The notes under the pieces were generated by a model. The model saw only the letters and a list, made by a program, of their open reading frames with translations. It was not told the DNA's origin and did not search any database. This document shows, in pieces, positions 1 through 10,865 of a stretch of DNA of 64,000 nt. This DNA is from Entoloma clypeatum (lineage: Eukaryota > Basidiomycota > Agaricomycetes > Agaricales > Entolomataceae): positions 2,852,001 to 2,916,000 of the forward strand of contig OY751495.1 of the NCBI GenBank assembly GCA_963565915.1, written 5' to 3'. Each line of letters begins with the position of its first letter. The first letter of the stretch is position 1. A program made the translations under genes and the position numbers.

Positions 1-878
1 TGTGGATGGTATTGAACGCGCTGAGGGCTTGGAAAACGTTGGTCAAAACGTGTCGTTTCTAGGCAGAGGTTAGGACGCTGTGGTGGTTATGAGAGTATGA
101 AGCGCACGGCATTCTTCAATTAGTCCGTAGTTGAGGAATTCTTTGACCTGTCGTATGGGGTGTCAGCCTGTCGGTAGTGTGGGCGAGCGTGACTGGTATA
201 TATCGCTGCACACGCCAGCGGGCGTCACGAGTCACGTGACGGAGAAAGGAGTACTTTGAACACGTCGACGACAACGTTGCAATAAGCTTGAAGGCAAACC
301 ACCATGTCGTTCAACTCGATGATTGAAGAGTATATGGAAGGGAGGATTGTGCGTGTTGTCTATGCGCCCACTGCCTGACTTGATAGACATTGGATGTAGG
401 ACTTTGTGGGGCAGCAACTGGTTGACCAGATATCGCGGACTGTGCTGATTGCTGCGACGGTGAGTCAGACGCCACCGGGGTGCACGGGGATTGTGTCATA
501 TATTTGCTAAATTTTTTTGTTGTGTTTTAGATTGTCTCGTTTGTTGTGGGGTTTGTGTTGCAGTCGCTGAGAGCGACGTGCAGCATCTTTGGGACAGCGG
601 TTGTCTTGCTTGCTTTGGTGGGTGCAAAGACTGCAGTTCACGCTGGCTGAATGAATGATTTGGTGACAGATTGTGGTACCTCCGTGGCCGATGTATAATC
701 GCCATCCTGTGCAGTGGAAGAAATAGTTTATTTTGTACATACTGTAGAGTATTGTTGAGTGATGTTGATGTCCCCTCTTATTCTCCCACCACGACTTGTC
801 TCCTCGTCGTTCTTCCCGTTCCACTCGCGACATCCTCGCAGCATACCCCCCGGTCAAAACGACTCTTTTTTCGCGTAA
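1..878. other. Upstream flank and likely 5' leader of the kinase gene
   Basis: No recognisable coding sequence is visible on either strand. Short open frames on the minus strand (for example 311-499 and 507-857) have no motif I know and no convincing splice structure. The last 200 bases before the ATG at 879 are pyrimidine-rich, as is common in fungal leaders, so the promoter and 5' leader of the kinase most likely lie here. A 3' end of an upstream gene could be hidden in 1-400 but I cannot support one. Confidence 0.4.
231..240. promoter_or_regulatory. CACGTG palindrome (E-box-like), candidate bHLH site
   Basis: The ten bases GTCACGTGAC form a perfect palindrome centred on CACGTG, about 640 bp upstream of the kinase ATG. 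CACGTG is the core bound by fungal bHLH factors such as Cbf1-type proteins. A function here is only inferred from the match; the same core also occurs in the Copia LTRs of this window. Confidence 0.25.
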
Positions 879-3800
879 ATGACGAGCTACCCAACCTCGC
901 TCGCTCCGCAGCTAAACCAAGACGGTGTGGCTGCTTCTCCCTCGCATGGCGGAATGATCGGCGGACACGAGTTTGATCCCCACCCGGCACCACCAACACC
1001 AACACCACCAGCATCACCACATTCTGCTACTACGCCAGCAACCCCCGCCGCCGCTATCCCGCGCGCCATCGCCGCAAGCAAGCCACGGCCCCTCTCCATG
1101 CCACCACCCCTGCCCTTCAGTGCCCCGGGCTCGGGCACCACCACCCCTACCACTTCTTCCGACGGCAAAGACCGCACTCGCGGCTCCATCAACGATACCA
1201 CGTCATCCAGGAGACAGCACCGCGATGGCTCCTCCAGCAGAACTAGCCGTGGTCACCGCATCCTCGGCGACTACACCCTCAGCAAGACCCTCGGTGCCGG
1301 AAGCATGGGCAAAGTCAAATTGGCCACTCACAACAAGACCAGCGAAAAGGTTTCTTCCCCCCCTTTTTTTTTCTTCTCTCGCCACTCCTGACGTTACCCC
1401 CCCGCAGCTTGCGGTTAAGATTCTGCCACGCACACACCCCTCGTTGCCCCCCACTAACGGCGCAGCCGACTCCCCATCCGTCAAACAAGCTTCGAAGGAC
1501 GCCTCCAAGGAGATCCGCACCCTCCGCGAAGCCGCCCTCTCCATGCTCCTCCACCACCCCTACATCTGCGGCATGCGGGAGATGATTGTCCATCAGCACC
1601 ACTATTACATGGTATTCGAGTACGTCAACGGCGGCCAGATGCTCGACTACATCATCAGCCACGGGCGCCTCCGCGAGCGCGCCGCCAAGAAGTTTGCGAG
1701 GCAGATCGGCAGCGCCCTAAGTTATTGCCATCAGAACAATGTCGTGCACCGGGGTCAGTAGTCGTCGTTCGTTTCCTAAATCCACCGTTCCCTTACTGAC
1801 TTGCTTCAAGATCTTAAAATTGAAAACATACTCATCTCACAGACGGGAAATATCAAGATCATCGATTTTGGCCTGTCGAATTTGTACAACCCCATCAATA
1901 CCCTGTCGACGTTCTGTGGATCCTTGTACTTTGCCGCTCCGGAACTCCTTAATGCGAAGGTCTACACGGGTCCGGAGGTGGATGTGTGGAGTTTTGGGGT
2001 TGTCCTCTATGTCTTGGTGTGTGGCAAGGTGCCTTTTGACGACCAGAGCATGCCTGCGCTGCACGCCAAAATTAAGAGAGGACTGGTCGAATACCCAGTG
2101 TGGCTGAGTGCCGGTACGTTGCCTTCTTTGCTAGTACCTTCCAACAATTTTCTAAAAATAAATCAGAATGCAAACACCTCCTCTCACGAATGCTCATCAC
2201 CAACCCTGCCGCCCGTGCCTCCCTCTCTGAAGTCCTCAGCCACCCCTGGATGGTGCGGGGGTACAACGGCCCCCCTGATCCGCACATGCTGCACCGCGAG
2301 CCCCTGCGCGCCGACGAGCTCGATCGCCAGGTGATCAAGGGCATGACCGGGTTTGAGTTTGGCTCCGAAAAAGAGATCGAGAAGAAGCTCGTCAGCGTGC
2401 TCGAATCCGAGGGGTACATCCGCGCCGTCCAGCACTGGGAGCGCAAGCGCAGCATCGGCGGCGGGGGCCATTCCAACGGACACAGCCGGTGGGGTGACCT
2501 CTCCCACTCGAGCCTCACCCTATCGTTTGACGGGAACGCCAGCACGACCACCTCCTCAGCCAAAGGAGGCGAGACACCATCGTCGTCGTCCAAAAAGGCC
2601 AAGCGGTTTTCTGGTTTTGACTTTTACCGCCGGAAGCTGTTCTCGACGCCGCCCGCGAGCCCAATGGGGCACGCCCCACTGACGAGCTCGAACTCGCAGC
2701 ACCAGCTGCTGTCGTCGCACCCGTCGCTGAGCGAGCCGAACCGCGAGCCGCTGGACCCGACGGCGGGATTCCATCCGTTGGTGTCGATGTACTACCTAGC
2801 GCGGGAGAAACTCGAACGGGAGCGCGTGTATGGCCCCGGACAGTTTGCGAGCTCGCAGCTGTCGGTGTCGATGCAGGAGGGTGCGAGCCCGGTGTCTGCG
2901 GACGGAGGAGGAGGAGGCAGCGGCGGCGGTGGGGGTAGTTTGAGCCTGATTGCTGGGCTCAATGGGAAGCATAAGAAAGACAAGGAGAAGGAGAGGGAGA
3001 GGGAAAAAGAGAAGGAGAGGGAGAGGGAGAAGGAGAAGGAGAGCAGCAAGGCGGATTATAGCATGCAGCTGCCACGGCTGCCGGCGCCGGAGACGTCGCA
3101 TTATTCGGGGACGTCGTATGATAATAATGGGGTGGTGGGCGTGGGGCCATCGACACCGGTGTCCCCGGCGCTTGTGGGGCAGCCGAGGGCGAGGGATCCG
3201 GGGTTGCCGCCGCCGTCGTCGACTACGACGGTTGAGAGCCCTAGGGAGGGTCAGAGTCAGACGATGAAGGCGGGGAGGGTGTTGCCGCGGGCTCCGCCAG
3301 CGAGCACGCATAGGAGGAGCCATTCGATGAGCCAGCGTCCGTCGGGGGTGGTGCGTGGGTGGGGCGGGATGTTTGGCGGTGGTAGTGGTGGGCAGGTGGA
3401 TGAGCATGGGGTGCCGGTGCCGCGGACGGCGGGGCCGGAGATGGTGACGTTTATGGAGAAGGAGGAGAAAGAGGAGGATGGGGTTGTTATTGGGGAGAAG
3501 GATCACGAGGGGAAGGAGGAGGACAGAGACAGAGACAGGGAGAGCACGCATACTGCTGCTGCTACTGCTGCAGGTGGCGCGTTGGCTGCTGGTGCGACGC
3601 TTGTGAGGAAGTTTGGGAGTTTATTGGTTGGTGGTGGTGGTGGTGGTGGTGGGAGGTCTGGTGGTGGGGAGGAGGGAAGGAGACATCATGCTCAGCAACA
3701 TAACGGTAGTGGGACGGTTGTGAGGAGGGCGGCGAGTCTGGCTGTGGCGCCGTCTTTGCCTGGGCCTTCAGAGGAGAAGACTGGGGAGGAGGGTTCCGTT

Positions 3801-5174
3801 GCTGCTGATCAAGAGCAGCATCAACGAGAGAGTGTGGAAGGGAAGGAGAAGGACGAGGAGGTGCATGTGCACATACAGGCCCCGTCAAAACACGAGAAAT
3901 CGATAACGCACAGCGTGAGCCAGCCAATGGGGAGCGTCCACCGCCGGGCTGCGACGCTCCTGGACCCGCACGGAAGGGGGGCGCAGAGGCATAGCAGGAG
4001 GAGCAGCACGAGCGCTGCGTATGCAGAGCCCGTCGCCGCCACGTTTGGCCGTCATCGGCGGCCGTCGACGGGGTATGGTGGTGGCGCGACGAAACCGCTG
4101 ACGGACCGACTTTTTGCGAGGGCGGAGCAGCCTGCGGATGTCCGTGAAGAGGAGGAGCAGAAGAGCGTTGGGACGGGGTTGGACCAGGATGTAGAGGATG
4201 GGTATAAGGAGGAGGATGCAGAGCAGAACCATGATAAGGATTTCAAGCCTGTGTTTTTGAAGGGGCTGTTCAGGTGTGTTCTGTTATGGCTTTGCTTCGT
4301 GGGTGGCTTGCTGATGTTCGTTGATGTCAGCGTTGCGACGACCTCGACGAAACCGCCTCCAGTGCTCAAGGTTGACATCCGTCGTGTGCTGGACCGCATG
4401 CAGGTCCAGTATCGCGAGATCAAGGGAGGGTTTGAGTGTGTGCATGTGCCGTCCATCGACATATCGTCCATCGAGCCGACGACGGCTCGCCAGAGCCAGC
4501 ATCATCAGCAATCGTCGTCCGTTGGGTCTGGGGAGACAAGCGCAGTTGCGATCACGAACCGGCCGTCCATCATCAAGAAGGGGTCGAAGCTGTCGTTTGG
4601 GATGAAGCGCGAGAAGGGCAAGGATAGGGAGGTCTCAGGGGACAAGACCAACAAGGAGGCGGCGGGCCGCACGTCCCTTGGGACCGCGACGCTCGGCACC
4701 ACGCCGAGCGGCTCGTCGTCGTTCTTCAATGTGCCTTCTAACCATGCGGAACACCACCATCAGTACCCCCACCAACAATCGATAGATGCGGGTGAGGTGT
4801 CGCCGTCGTCTCCCTCGTCCCCGTCAGTCCTCGGCACCCCATCAAAGTCCAAGGTTTTACCCCCGATACCCCGGGACTTTGGGGCGGGGAGGGCGCCGTC
4901 GCCTCCTGTTGCGCGGAGTCCGAGCCCGCTGCCGACTGGGGAGGTGGACAGGGAGGTGTTTGAGACGATTGGGAACAATGCGCTGGGTGTCCGGTTTGAG
5001 ATTAATATCGTCAAGGTAGGTGTTTTTTATCTTGTTCTTCTATGATTGTGTTGAATTGGACTTTGATAGGTTCCATGGCTGCCTCTGCATGGTCTTCAAT
5101 TCCGTCGGACAAGCGGAGATGGATGGCAATACCAGATGCTTGCGAGACGCGTTTTGACGGAACTCAAGCTGTGA
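879..5174 (+). CDS. kin1: KIN1/PAR-1/MARK-family Ser/Thr protein kinase, six exons
   Basis: Membrane- and cortex-associated polarity kinase of the KIN1/KIN2 (PAR-1/MARK) family; its fungal relatives act in polarised growth and exocytosis. Exons read as 879-1349, 1408-1753, 1811-2113, 2167-4273, 4331-5015 and 5070-5174, giving 1338 residues. The kinase domain covers about residues 131-402: glycine loop GAGSMGKV, catalytic Lys161 in AVKI, HRD at 271-273, DFG at 291-293, APE at 315-317. The activation loop [13 protein letters not shown] has the LKB1-type Thr at about 306. A long low-complexity middle follows, with Lys/Glu/Arg runs near 2980-3050 and Gly/Ser stretches. The C-terminus carries [31 protein letters not shown] and, after a linker, [15 protein letters not shown] and LTELKL, the split KA1 region expected of this family. 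Splice phases sum exactly. The start at 879 is the first ATG of the open frame. This is the only evident host housekeeping gene in the window. Confidence 0.93.
4274..4330 (+). other. In-frame 57-bp intron in kin1 (reads as a false membrane segment)
   Basis: The frame stays open through this stretch and would add 19 mostly hydrophobic residues ([10 protein letters not shown] and onward). It begins GTGTGT, ends GTCAG and has GCTGAT upstream of the acceptor as a possible branch site. Removing it restores [12 protein letters not shown], the contiguous KIN1-family motif. I therefore treat it as an intron of length divisible by three. Confidence 0.85.
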
Positions 5175-6165
5175 TGATGGTGACCCCCCATCCCCTCTTT
5201 TGAAAATTCTTACATATGCTATCCGGTTTTTTCTCTCTTTCCATCCAATGCTCTAACCTCTTCTCTTTTACTCTTATTTGCTTTAACGACTACCTCTAGC
5301 ATGACGATCCCCCCTGCCCTCCCCTGCCTCTTTACCACCAATCACCGAATCCTTACACATTTAATCATTATTATTTTTTTTCATCCTGCCGTACTGCAAC
5401 TCAACTTTCCCGTTATTCTTTTTGGAATTGATGACACATGCAATCTTTCAATTTCTTTCTACATCTTCTTTACTCGATATCGATACATCAACCGCTCTTT
5501 TTCCTCTCGGGTTTTTAGTTGCTTTTATCGTTTTTCTTGCTCCCTTGCAGTCCTTTCTGCTTTTTAATTACTTGACATAACTTGAAATGAATACTGCGAC
5601 GTTCTGGGCCCCGATGGTTCTTCGGGTTCATTTTCTCGTCGAGCTCTTTTAGAATCCGTCCTAATGTTCCCGATGCTTTATCAGGCTCACCCTCTCGTAT
5701 GGCTCGGAGGGGTTCGTTGATGCTTGATTCCACTATCTTATCTTATCTTATTTGTTTCAACCAAATATTCACAGAACAAACAAACCTAAGAACCTGACCT
5801 TGCCATAGACACAGCACAGGATTCAAAATTTAGCCTCCGTCAATGATATTGATAAAGGGTCTGCAAAATAATATTTTGTAGAAGAGACTTTGGAGGTGAA
5901 GAATGAAAATATGTGACAGATGTGAAATACATGGCAAAATGTTGATATTATTGAGGCATTTCTCATCAACTGTTATACTTGAGGAACAAAAAGATTCACT
6001 GATCCAAATATTGATCATTCTCACCAGAGAAAGTTGGTGGAGAATGATGTTGTGAAAAAAATCCTTTTTTGTCTACTTTTGCTGTTTCAAAGTTCTTACT
6101 TTCTTGTTCATCAAATTCTTTGTAAAAGTTGGGCTTTGTTGAGCAACTTTAAAAACCCTTTCAGG
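5175..6165. other. 3' flank of kin1, no gene seen
   Basis: T-rich sequence follows the stop codon, then AT-rich sequence up to the assembly gap. A short CTTAT-type repeat sits near 5733-5752. Small open frames on both strands have no recognisable motif. The 3' UTR of kin1 probably occupies the first few hundred bases; the rest may be the target into which hAT-1 inserted. Confidence 0.4.
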
Positions 6166-6365
6166 NNNNNNNNNNNNNNNNNNNNNNNNNNNNNNNNNNN
6201 NNNNNNNNNNNNNNNNNNNNNNNNNNNNNNNNNNNNNNNNNNNNNNNNNNNNNNNNNNNNNNNNNNNNNNNNNNNNNNNNNNNNNNNNNNNNNNNNNNNN
6301 NNNNNNNNNNNNNNNNNNNNNNNNNNNNNNNNNNNNNNNNNNNNNNNNNNNNNNNNNNNNNNNNN
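6166..6365. other. Assembly gap, 200 N
   Basis: Exactly 200 undetermined bases. The sequence just right of it is already inside hAT-1, so the left terminus of that element and its target-site duplication are probably lost in the gap. Open frames across it are meaningless. Confidence 0.98.
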
Positions 6366-7145
6366 ACCAGACTGAACTGAACTGAAAAATAGACCACATT
6401 GGACTGAACCACGGTCTAAGGTCTATACATTTTAGAAAATTTAGACTGCAGTTCAGTCTAGATTTTTTTTTTGACTTAGACTGCAAAAAGACTGGTCTAA
6501 ACAGGTCTAGACCGGTCTTTTTGCCCTTTGGGCTACACCTCCAACCCCCCCCCCCCCCCCCCCTAATATTCTACAATTTTTGAAAATTTTTCAGTAATCT
6601 GCATAATATTCTAGATATTTATAGTCCAATTTCATTTCTAAGGCTTGTCTTGAAGCTACTACTGAGTGGAATACATTTCTAGCTTGTATATAAACTCTTG
6701 CTCAGAGTCACAAAGGTTAAGAATTGAGTGAAACATGGTGAAAACATAGCTGAAACATATGATTACAGTGTTATTTTTTTGTATCTGGATTTACAGTGCT
6801 ATTTTTGTTGTATCTGTACTATTATTACTGTGTTATTTTTGTTATATCTGTGTGCCTCTCATTGCGGAGCAAGCAATGGTGGGTGCGTCAATTCAACGTT
6901 GGTTGATGTGCGACACGCATGCATCAAATGTGTCAAATATATGTAAACAAACTCAAAAAACATCGCATTTCTCCTTAATATGGCTACACAGGAGGAAGTA
7001 AGCTTACAGACTATATCAATTATGTACCAGAGTATCATATGTTAATAAATATGTATTTATTTCATGAATTTTCGCCACAGATTTGAGCATATAGTGATGC
7101 GACACTTTACACCAAACAACAGTAAACAATGTGCAAATGCTTTGG

Positions 7146-7487
7146 TGTCATCAATTTATATACCGGTACCCTGAGGGCAGTCCGGTCACCTACTACTACA
7201 AGTCGGCAGTAAGGAATTTTAACGTGCATGTGGGCTAGCACAAAAATGTCCAAAAAATAGAAAAGACGGTACAGCGATAAGATGCAATCAAGGGACTACA
7301 GAGGAGAGCATACACCAAAAGTAACACGATATGTAGAGAGAGACGACATACATGTAGCTGGATACTCCTTGAGGGGAGTATGACTTTAAGCGTCCCCATG
7401 ACCAGTTCACACCTCCCCATCATCACGGCCGCGGCCAGAGGCAGGAGCTTTCCAATGAGTACCGGTTTCCCTGGTCAAGGGATGTAC
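7146..7487 (-). mobile_element. Decayed LINE 3'-end fragment
   Basis: The first bases (GTCATCAATTTATATACC, then GGTACCCTGAGGG and CAGTCCGG) align with the 3' end of the LINE family seen at 7507 and 60106 (GTCAACAATTT, GGTATAC, AGGGGTACAGTCCG). This is therefore probably an older, diverged and 5'-truncated relative in minus orientation, abutted by LINE-B. Its own A-tail is not preserved. No coding region is visible. Confidence 0.45.
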
Positions 7488-7806
7488 TTTTTTTTTTTTT
7501 TTTTTTGGTCAACAATTTGTATAGTGGTATACTAGGGGTACAGTCCGCTTGACATAGAGTAAACTACATCGGTCCGAGGACCTACGTACACAAGAAGAAC
7601 AAGCGGCACAAAGCTCCGTCGAGCTGATAAGTCCTCGCGCCAGGACAGGGGAGTCTGTCATAAACAAACACGTTAGTATGCGCATCCGAATATTCGGCCG
7701 CGCGATACAAGAGCACTCCAACCTTGTGAGGTCGGCCGTTAGCGGCGCTGGGGGGTGTCTGCGCCCTACCCCCCAAAGAAGCGCCTGTGCGGTTCTTATT
7801 CTTCGA

Positions 7807-9300
7807 TCATGTTTGCTTGCCAGAGGGGGCTGCACCCCTTTGTACCCAGCGCGCTACCACGCGATTACCGCCATCGGTTGTGTTGGGTGTTGGACGATCC
7901 CTAAAGGCAAATGCCCCTGGGTTATCCATAATGAATTTCCTGAAGTTGTCCCAGGTGGGAGTGTTCCTCGAGAAGGTGGGCATGTCTGGGGGCCTAGTGG
8001 GGTGGTGCAGACATTTGTAGAGTACATGGGCGAAGTCCTCGACGGACCCTGTTCCACAGTCGCATTGTTCAGTCTTGTCGCCAATATTGAACCTATGTCT
8101 ATAGTGGCCAATTGGGCCGTGACTGGTGAGGCCGTGAACCATTTGAGCCGTGAGGGATTGGGAGTGACCCACATCCTTAAGCCATGTACCGCCCTTGAGG
8201 TGGGACGGTTTCATTCGTTTGGCCTGAGCGTGGTCTTGGCGTCTGACGCACGACCTCAGGAATTGGTAGTGATGGCTGACATACTTGGGGGACTGATACA
8301 GGTTGTTCCAGTCGCCTAGCATGTCATCCATGAATTGTTTCATATTGAAATCGAGGGATCTGGAGGCCGACTCACCACACTCGATGTGTATCGAGGAGGC
8401 AAAGTCGTGCACTGCACGGTGGGGTTCGAAGCCATGGTCCGAGCAATCCGGGACATGGTGAAAGACGACCTTGGATTTCAGGCCTGGTTCCTCAAACCAA
8501 GGGACCAGGTTACTGATGATAGCGAGCGCAGTTGCCTGCGAGGAGTGGAGGTCCGGGTCTGTGGCGCGCCGAATGGCATTAACAGAGTCGGTGAAGATGT
8601 GGATTTCTTCCAGTTGGGAGAGACCCCCTAGCAGAGTGACCAGGTTGGAGAACCCATGTCCTATTGCTAGAGTTTCAGTGTCGTCGGAGACTGCGAGGTC
8701 ACCAGCCGCCCAGTCTTTATTGATGGAGTACCCCATGTGCCATGTTTCCCAAGCTGCGACAGCTTGATGGCCCGACACTAGGGAGGGAACAGCCGCGTCG
8801 GTGACAATGACTGCGGATTTGCTAGAGCAGATATTGGCATCGAACACCTTGTTAAGGGTGACGAGGCGTAACTTTCTGGCTTCGGCACGCTCTTTAGCGG
8901 TTTTACCGCGAATAAGAGTGATATCGTGGATGATACGCTCAGGGAATCGGTCGAGGACACGTTTTCCTGGCTCGTTGTAGTTATTAAAGGGTGATAGGGG
9001 GACAGTCACGTTTGCATGGTATGCCCATATCGATGAGGGGGGATTTAAGATTATACATAAATTCCGGGGAGTACCATGGTCGTTTTGAGGGATCTTCCTC
9101 ATTGCAGACCATGACGGTCATGTGCCGTGGTGCAAGAGAGTGCATACGGACGCGGTTTCTGCAGGAGAGCTTCTTCAGGTGCAGATGCACCAGAGGCAAT
9201 CCGGCAAGAGATTCGACTGCCCCTGTGGGGGTGGTACAGAAGGCTCCCAGGATCCACAGGGCTGCGCGCCTCTGTACTCTGGAGGGTCAAGGGACGTACA
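7807..9300 (-). pseudogene. LINE-B ORF2 remnant (RNase H and C-terminal Cys/His region)
   Basis: Minus-strand reading matches the last third of LINE-A ORF2: a VHLHLKKLSCRNRVR segment, the RNase H core with TDAAVPS and TDSVNAIRRA, and the terminal CDCGTGSVEDFAHV Cys/His motif. A frameshift near 9025 separates the VHLHLKK part from the rest. The endonuclease and YxDD region are absent. The product would be unable to support retrotransposition alone. Confidence 0.85.
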
Positions 9301-10335
9301 TGGAGGTCGAGCTCAGATGGCTCGCCCCTCGAATATCGGGCCATGATCCAGCCCCGGTCAAAATGGTGCTGCCAAAACTGGCAGTGTGGAGAGTTGGCAG
9401 CGTGAGGTTTGCTGCAGTTCTTGCAATGAGCGTTGTGAGGACAAGGAGTCCCCTCGGCGGTGGGAGGAACAGGAGGGTTTGCATCAGGGCGTCCCTTGCA
9501 GCAGGTGGCAAGAGAGCGATGGTTTTCTTCGCGGTGAGGACCCCTACAAATGGGGCAGAATACACGTGTGGAGTTGCAGAAGTTCGTGTTATGTCCCCAT
9601 GAACAGCAGCAGGTGCAGAGAGGCATACCAATCTTCATGGAGGCCTTTTGGAAGAAGCAGACCGTCGTCCCCAAGTTTAGGGAGCGGTTGACGAATGTCT
9701 TCATCTGGGAGCCAGTTTGGGAGTCCCAGATGTCGAAATAGATGGTGCATGTGTCGGCGCGCCTGGAATCACGAATGATCCAGGGTGGAGCCGCAAGGCG
9801 GATGCTGTCTTTGAAGACAGAAGAGTGGAGGGTGCTTTCAGCGTCCTTGGAGGTGATGGGTCTGTCACCACGGTAAAATGGGACACCTACGAGTTTACAG
9901 AATGAGCGGGATGAAGGCACCTCGCAATGGACTGTGGATCCTTTGGGAACAACAGAGCATACGAAGGTTTCCAACCTGGAGAGGTCGGAGGGGGAAGGGA
10001 CGCTGGTTGTGGTGAGGCAGAGCCCACCGTAAGCCAGGCGGAAGGATTCGACCATGATTGAGCTCTGGAATGAGTCGACATGGCGAGAGATGCGTGTGGC
10101 CAGTGGGAGAAGGTCTACCGTAGTATCCTTCGCATCCACGACAACAACGATGGAGCGGCATGAGGGGCTGTTGGATGTGTTGTAAGGGTGACACCTAGCA
10201 ACAGGAGGTGTGTTCCACCCAGGTTGGGGGTTCACAGGGGGAGGAGGAGGCGGGGGGCCACTAGGTGCCTGAGCAGCACGAGGCGGCCTCTTGCGACCAG
10301 AGGGGGGAGGGCGAGGGGGGCCAGCAGGGGCACGG
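9300..10335 (-). pseudogene. LINE-B ORF1 remnant, C-terminal part (gag-like, zinc knuckles)
   Basis: ORF1 of Tad-like LINEs encodes an RNA-binding gag-like protein. Here the minus frame has a Pro-rich stretch, then CTCCCSWGHNTNFC, CPICRGPHREENH and CKNCSKPH knuckle-like motifs, parallel to CNRCWRFGHPSNARIC and CPICGEPH of LINE-A ORF1. The frame runs past the deletion junction near 9300 into ORF2 sequence in the wrong frame. The protein is clearly related to, but diverged from, LINE-A ORF1. It continues on the far side of Copia-C at 16648. Confidence 0.8.
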
Positions 10336-10778
10336 TATCGAACAGCACACCTACATACGCAGGGAAGCCTGGGTAAGATACTCACATTGGAGGCAAGAAG
10401 AGCGAGAAGAGCTTGAGTGATGAAGGTACTTGGTAAGAGTCCTATTATTGCAGATACAGATACATCGAGTATTTATACCTACAAGGATGCGCACAGACCA
10501 TGTACAAACAAGTACAAACTGAGTCCTGTCGCAGAACCATAAACTCACGTTTATGGTAATATGTGACTTATAGTCATATAGTGTGACAAGCACATGATGT
10601 GACATAACATGACATATGTTATGCACGTCTGACACATATCTAATGAGTCAGGGATCTAGAGCGAGTCTAGATTGTTCTAAGTCTAGAACACTTCCATATG
10701 TAACTCCATATGGGAATACACATGTTTATAGACATGTGATTGACTGTCGAGACATCCGTCTAGAATGTATTCTCAACA
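10336..10778 (-). repeat. Copia-C 3' LTR (443 bp)
   Basis: Near-identical to 16200-16642. On the minus strand it starts TGTTGAGAATAC and ends CTGTTCGATA, so the 3' terminus is TA rather than the usual CA. A purine tract (GAGGGGGAG on the minus strand, 10779-10790) abuts it, as expected of a polypurine tract. It is preceded by TSD CACGG at 10331-10335. Confidence 0.9.
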
Positions 10779-10865
10779 CTCCCCCTCAAGTGTGATTCCG
10801 TAAGGTTTCAATACTTGTTCACAAGAAGACATTCAAGTCCTAGTGAAGAGCCAAAATAAATGGCA

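Noticed and set aside
304..384. Short plus-strand frame from an ATG near 304
   Set aside because: About 25 codons with no motif and no supported splice partner.
2796..4471. Several minus-strand open frames across the kin1 middle region
   Set aside because: Shadows of the repetitive low-complexity kinase exon.
6034..6486. Open frames spanning the N gap
   Set aside because: Undetermined bases carry no coding evidence.
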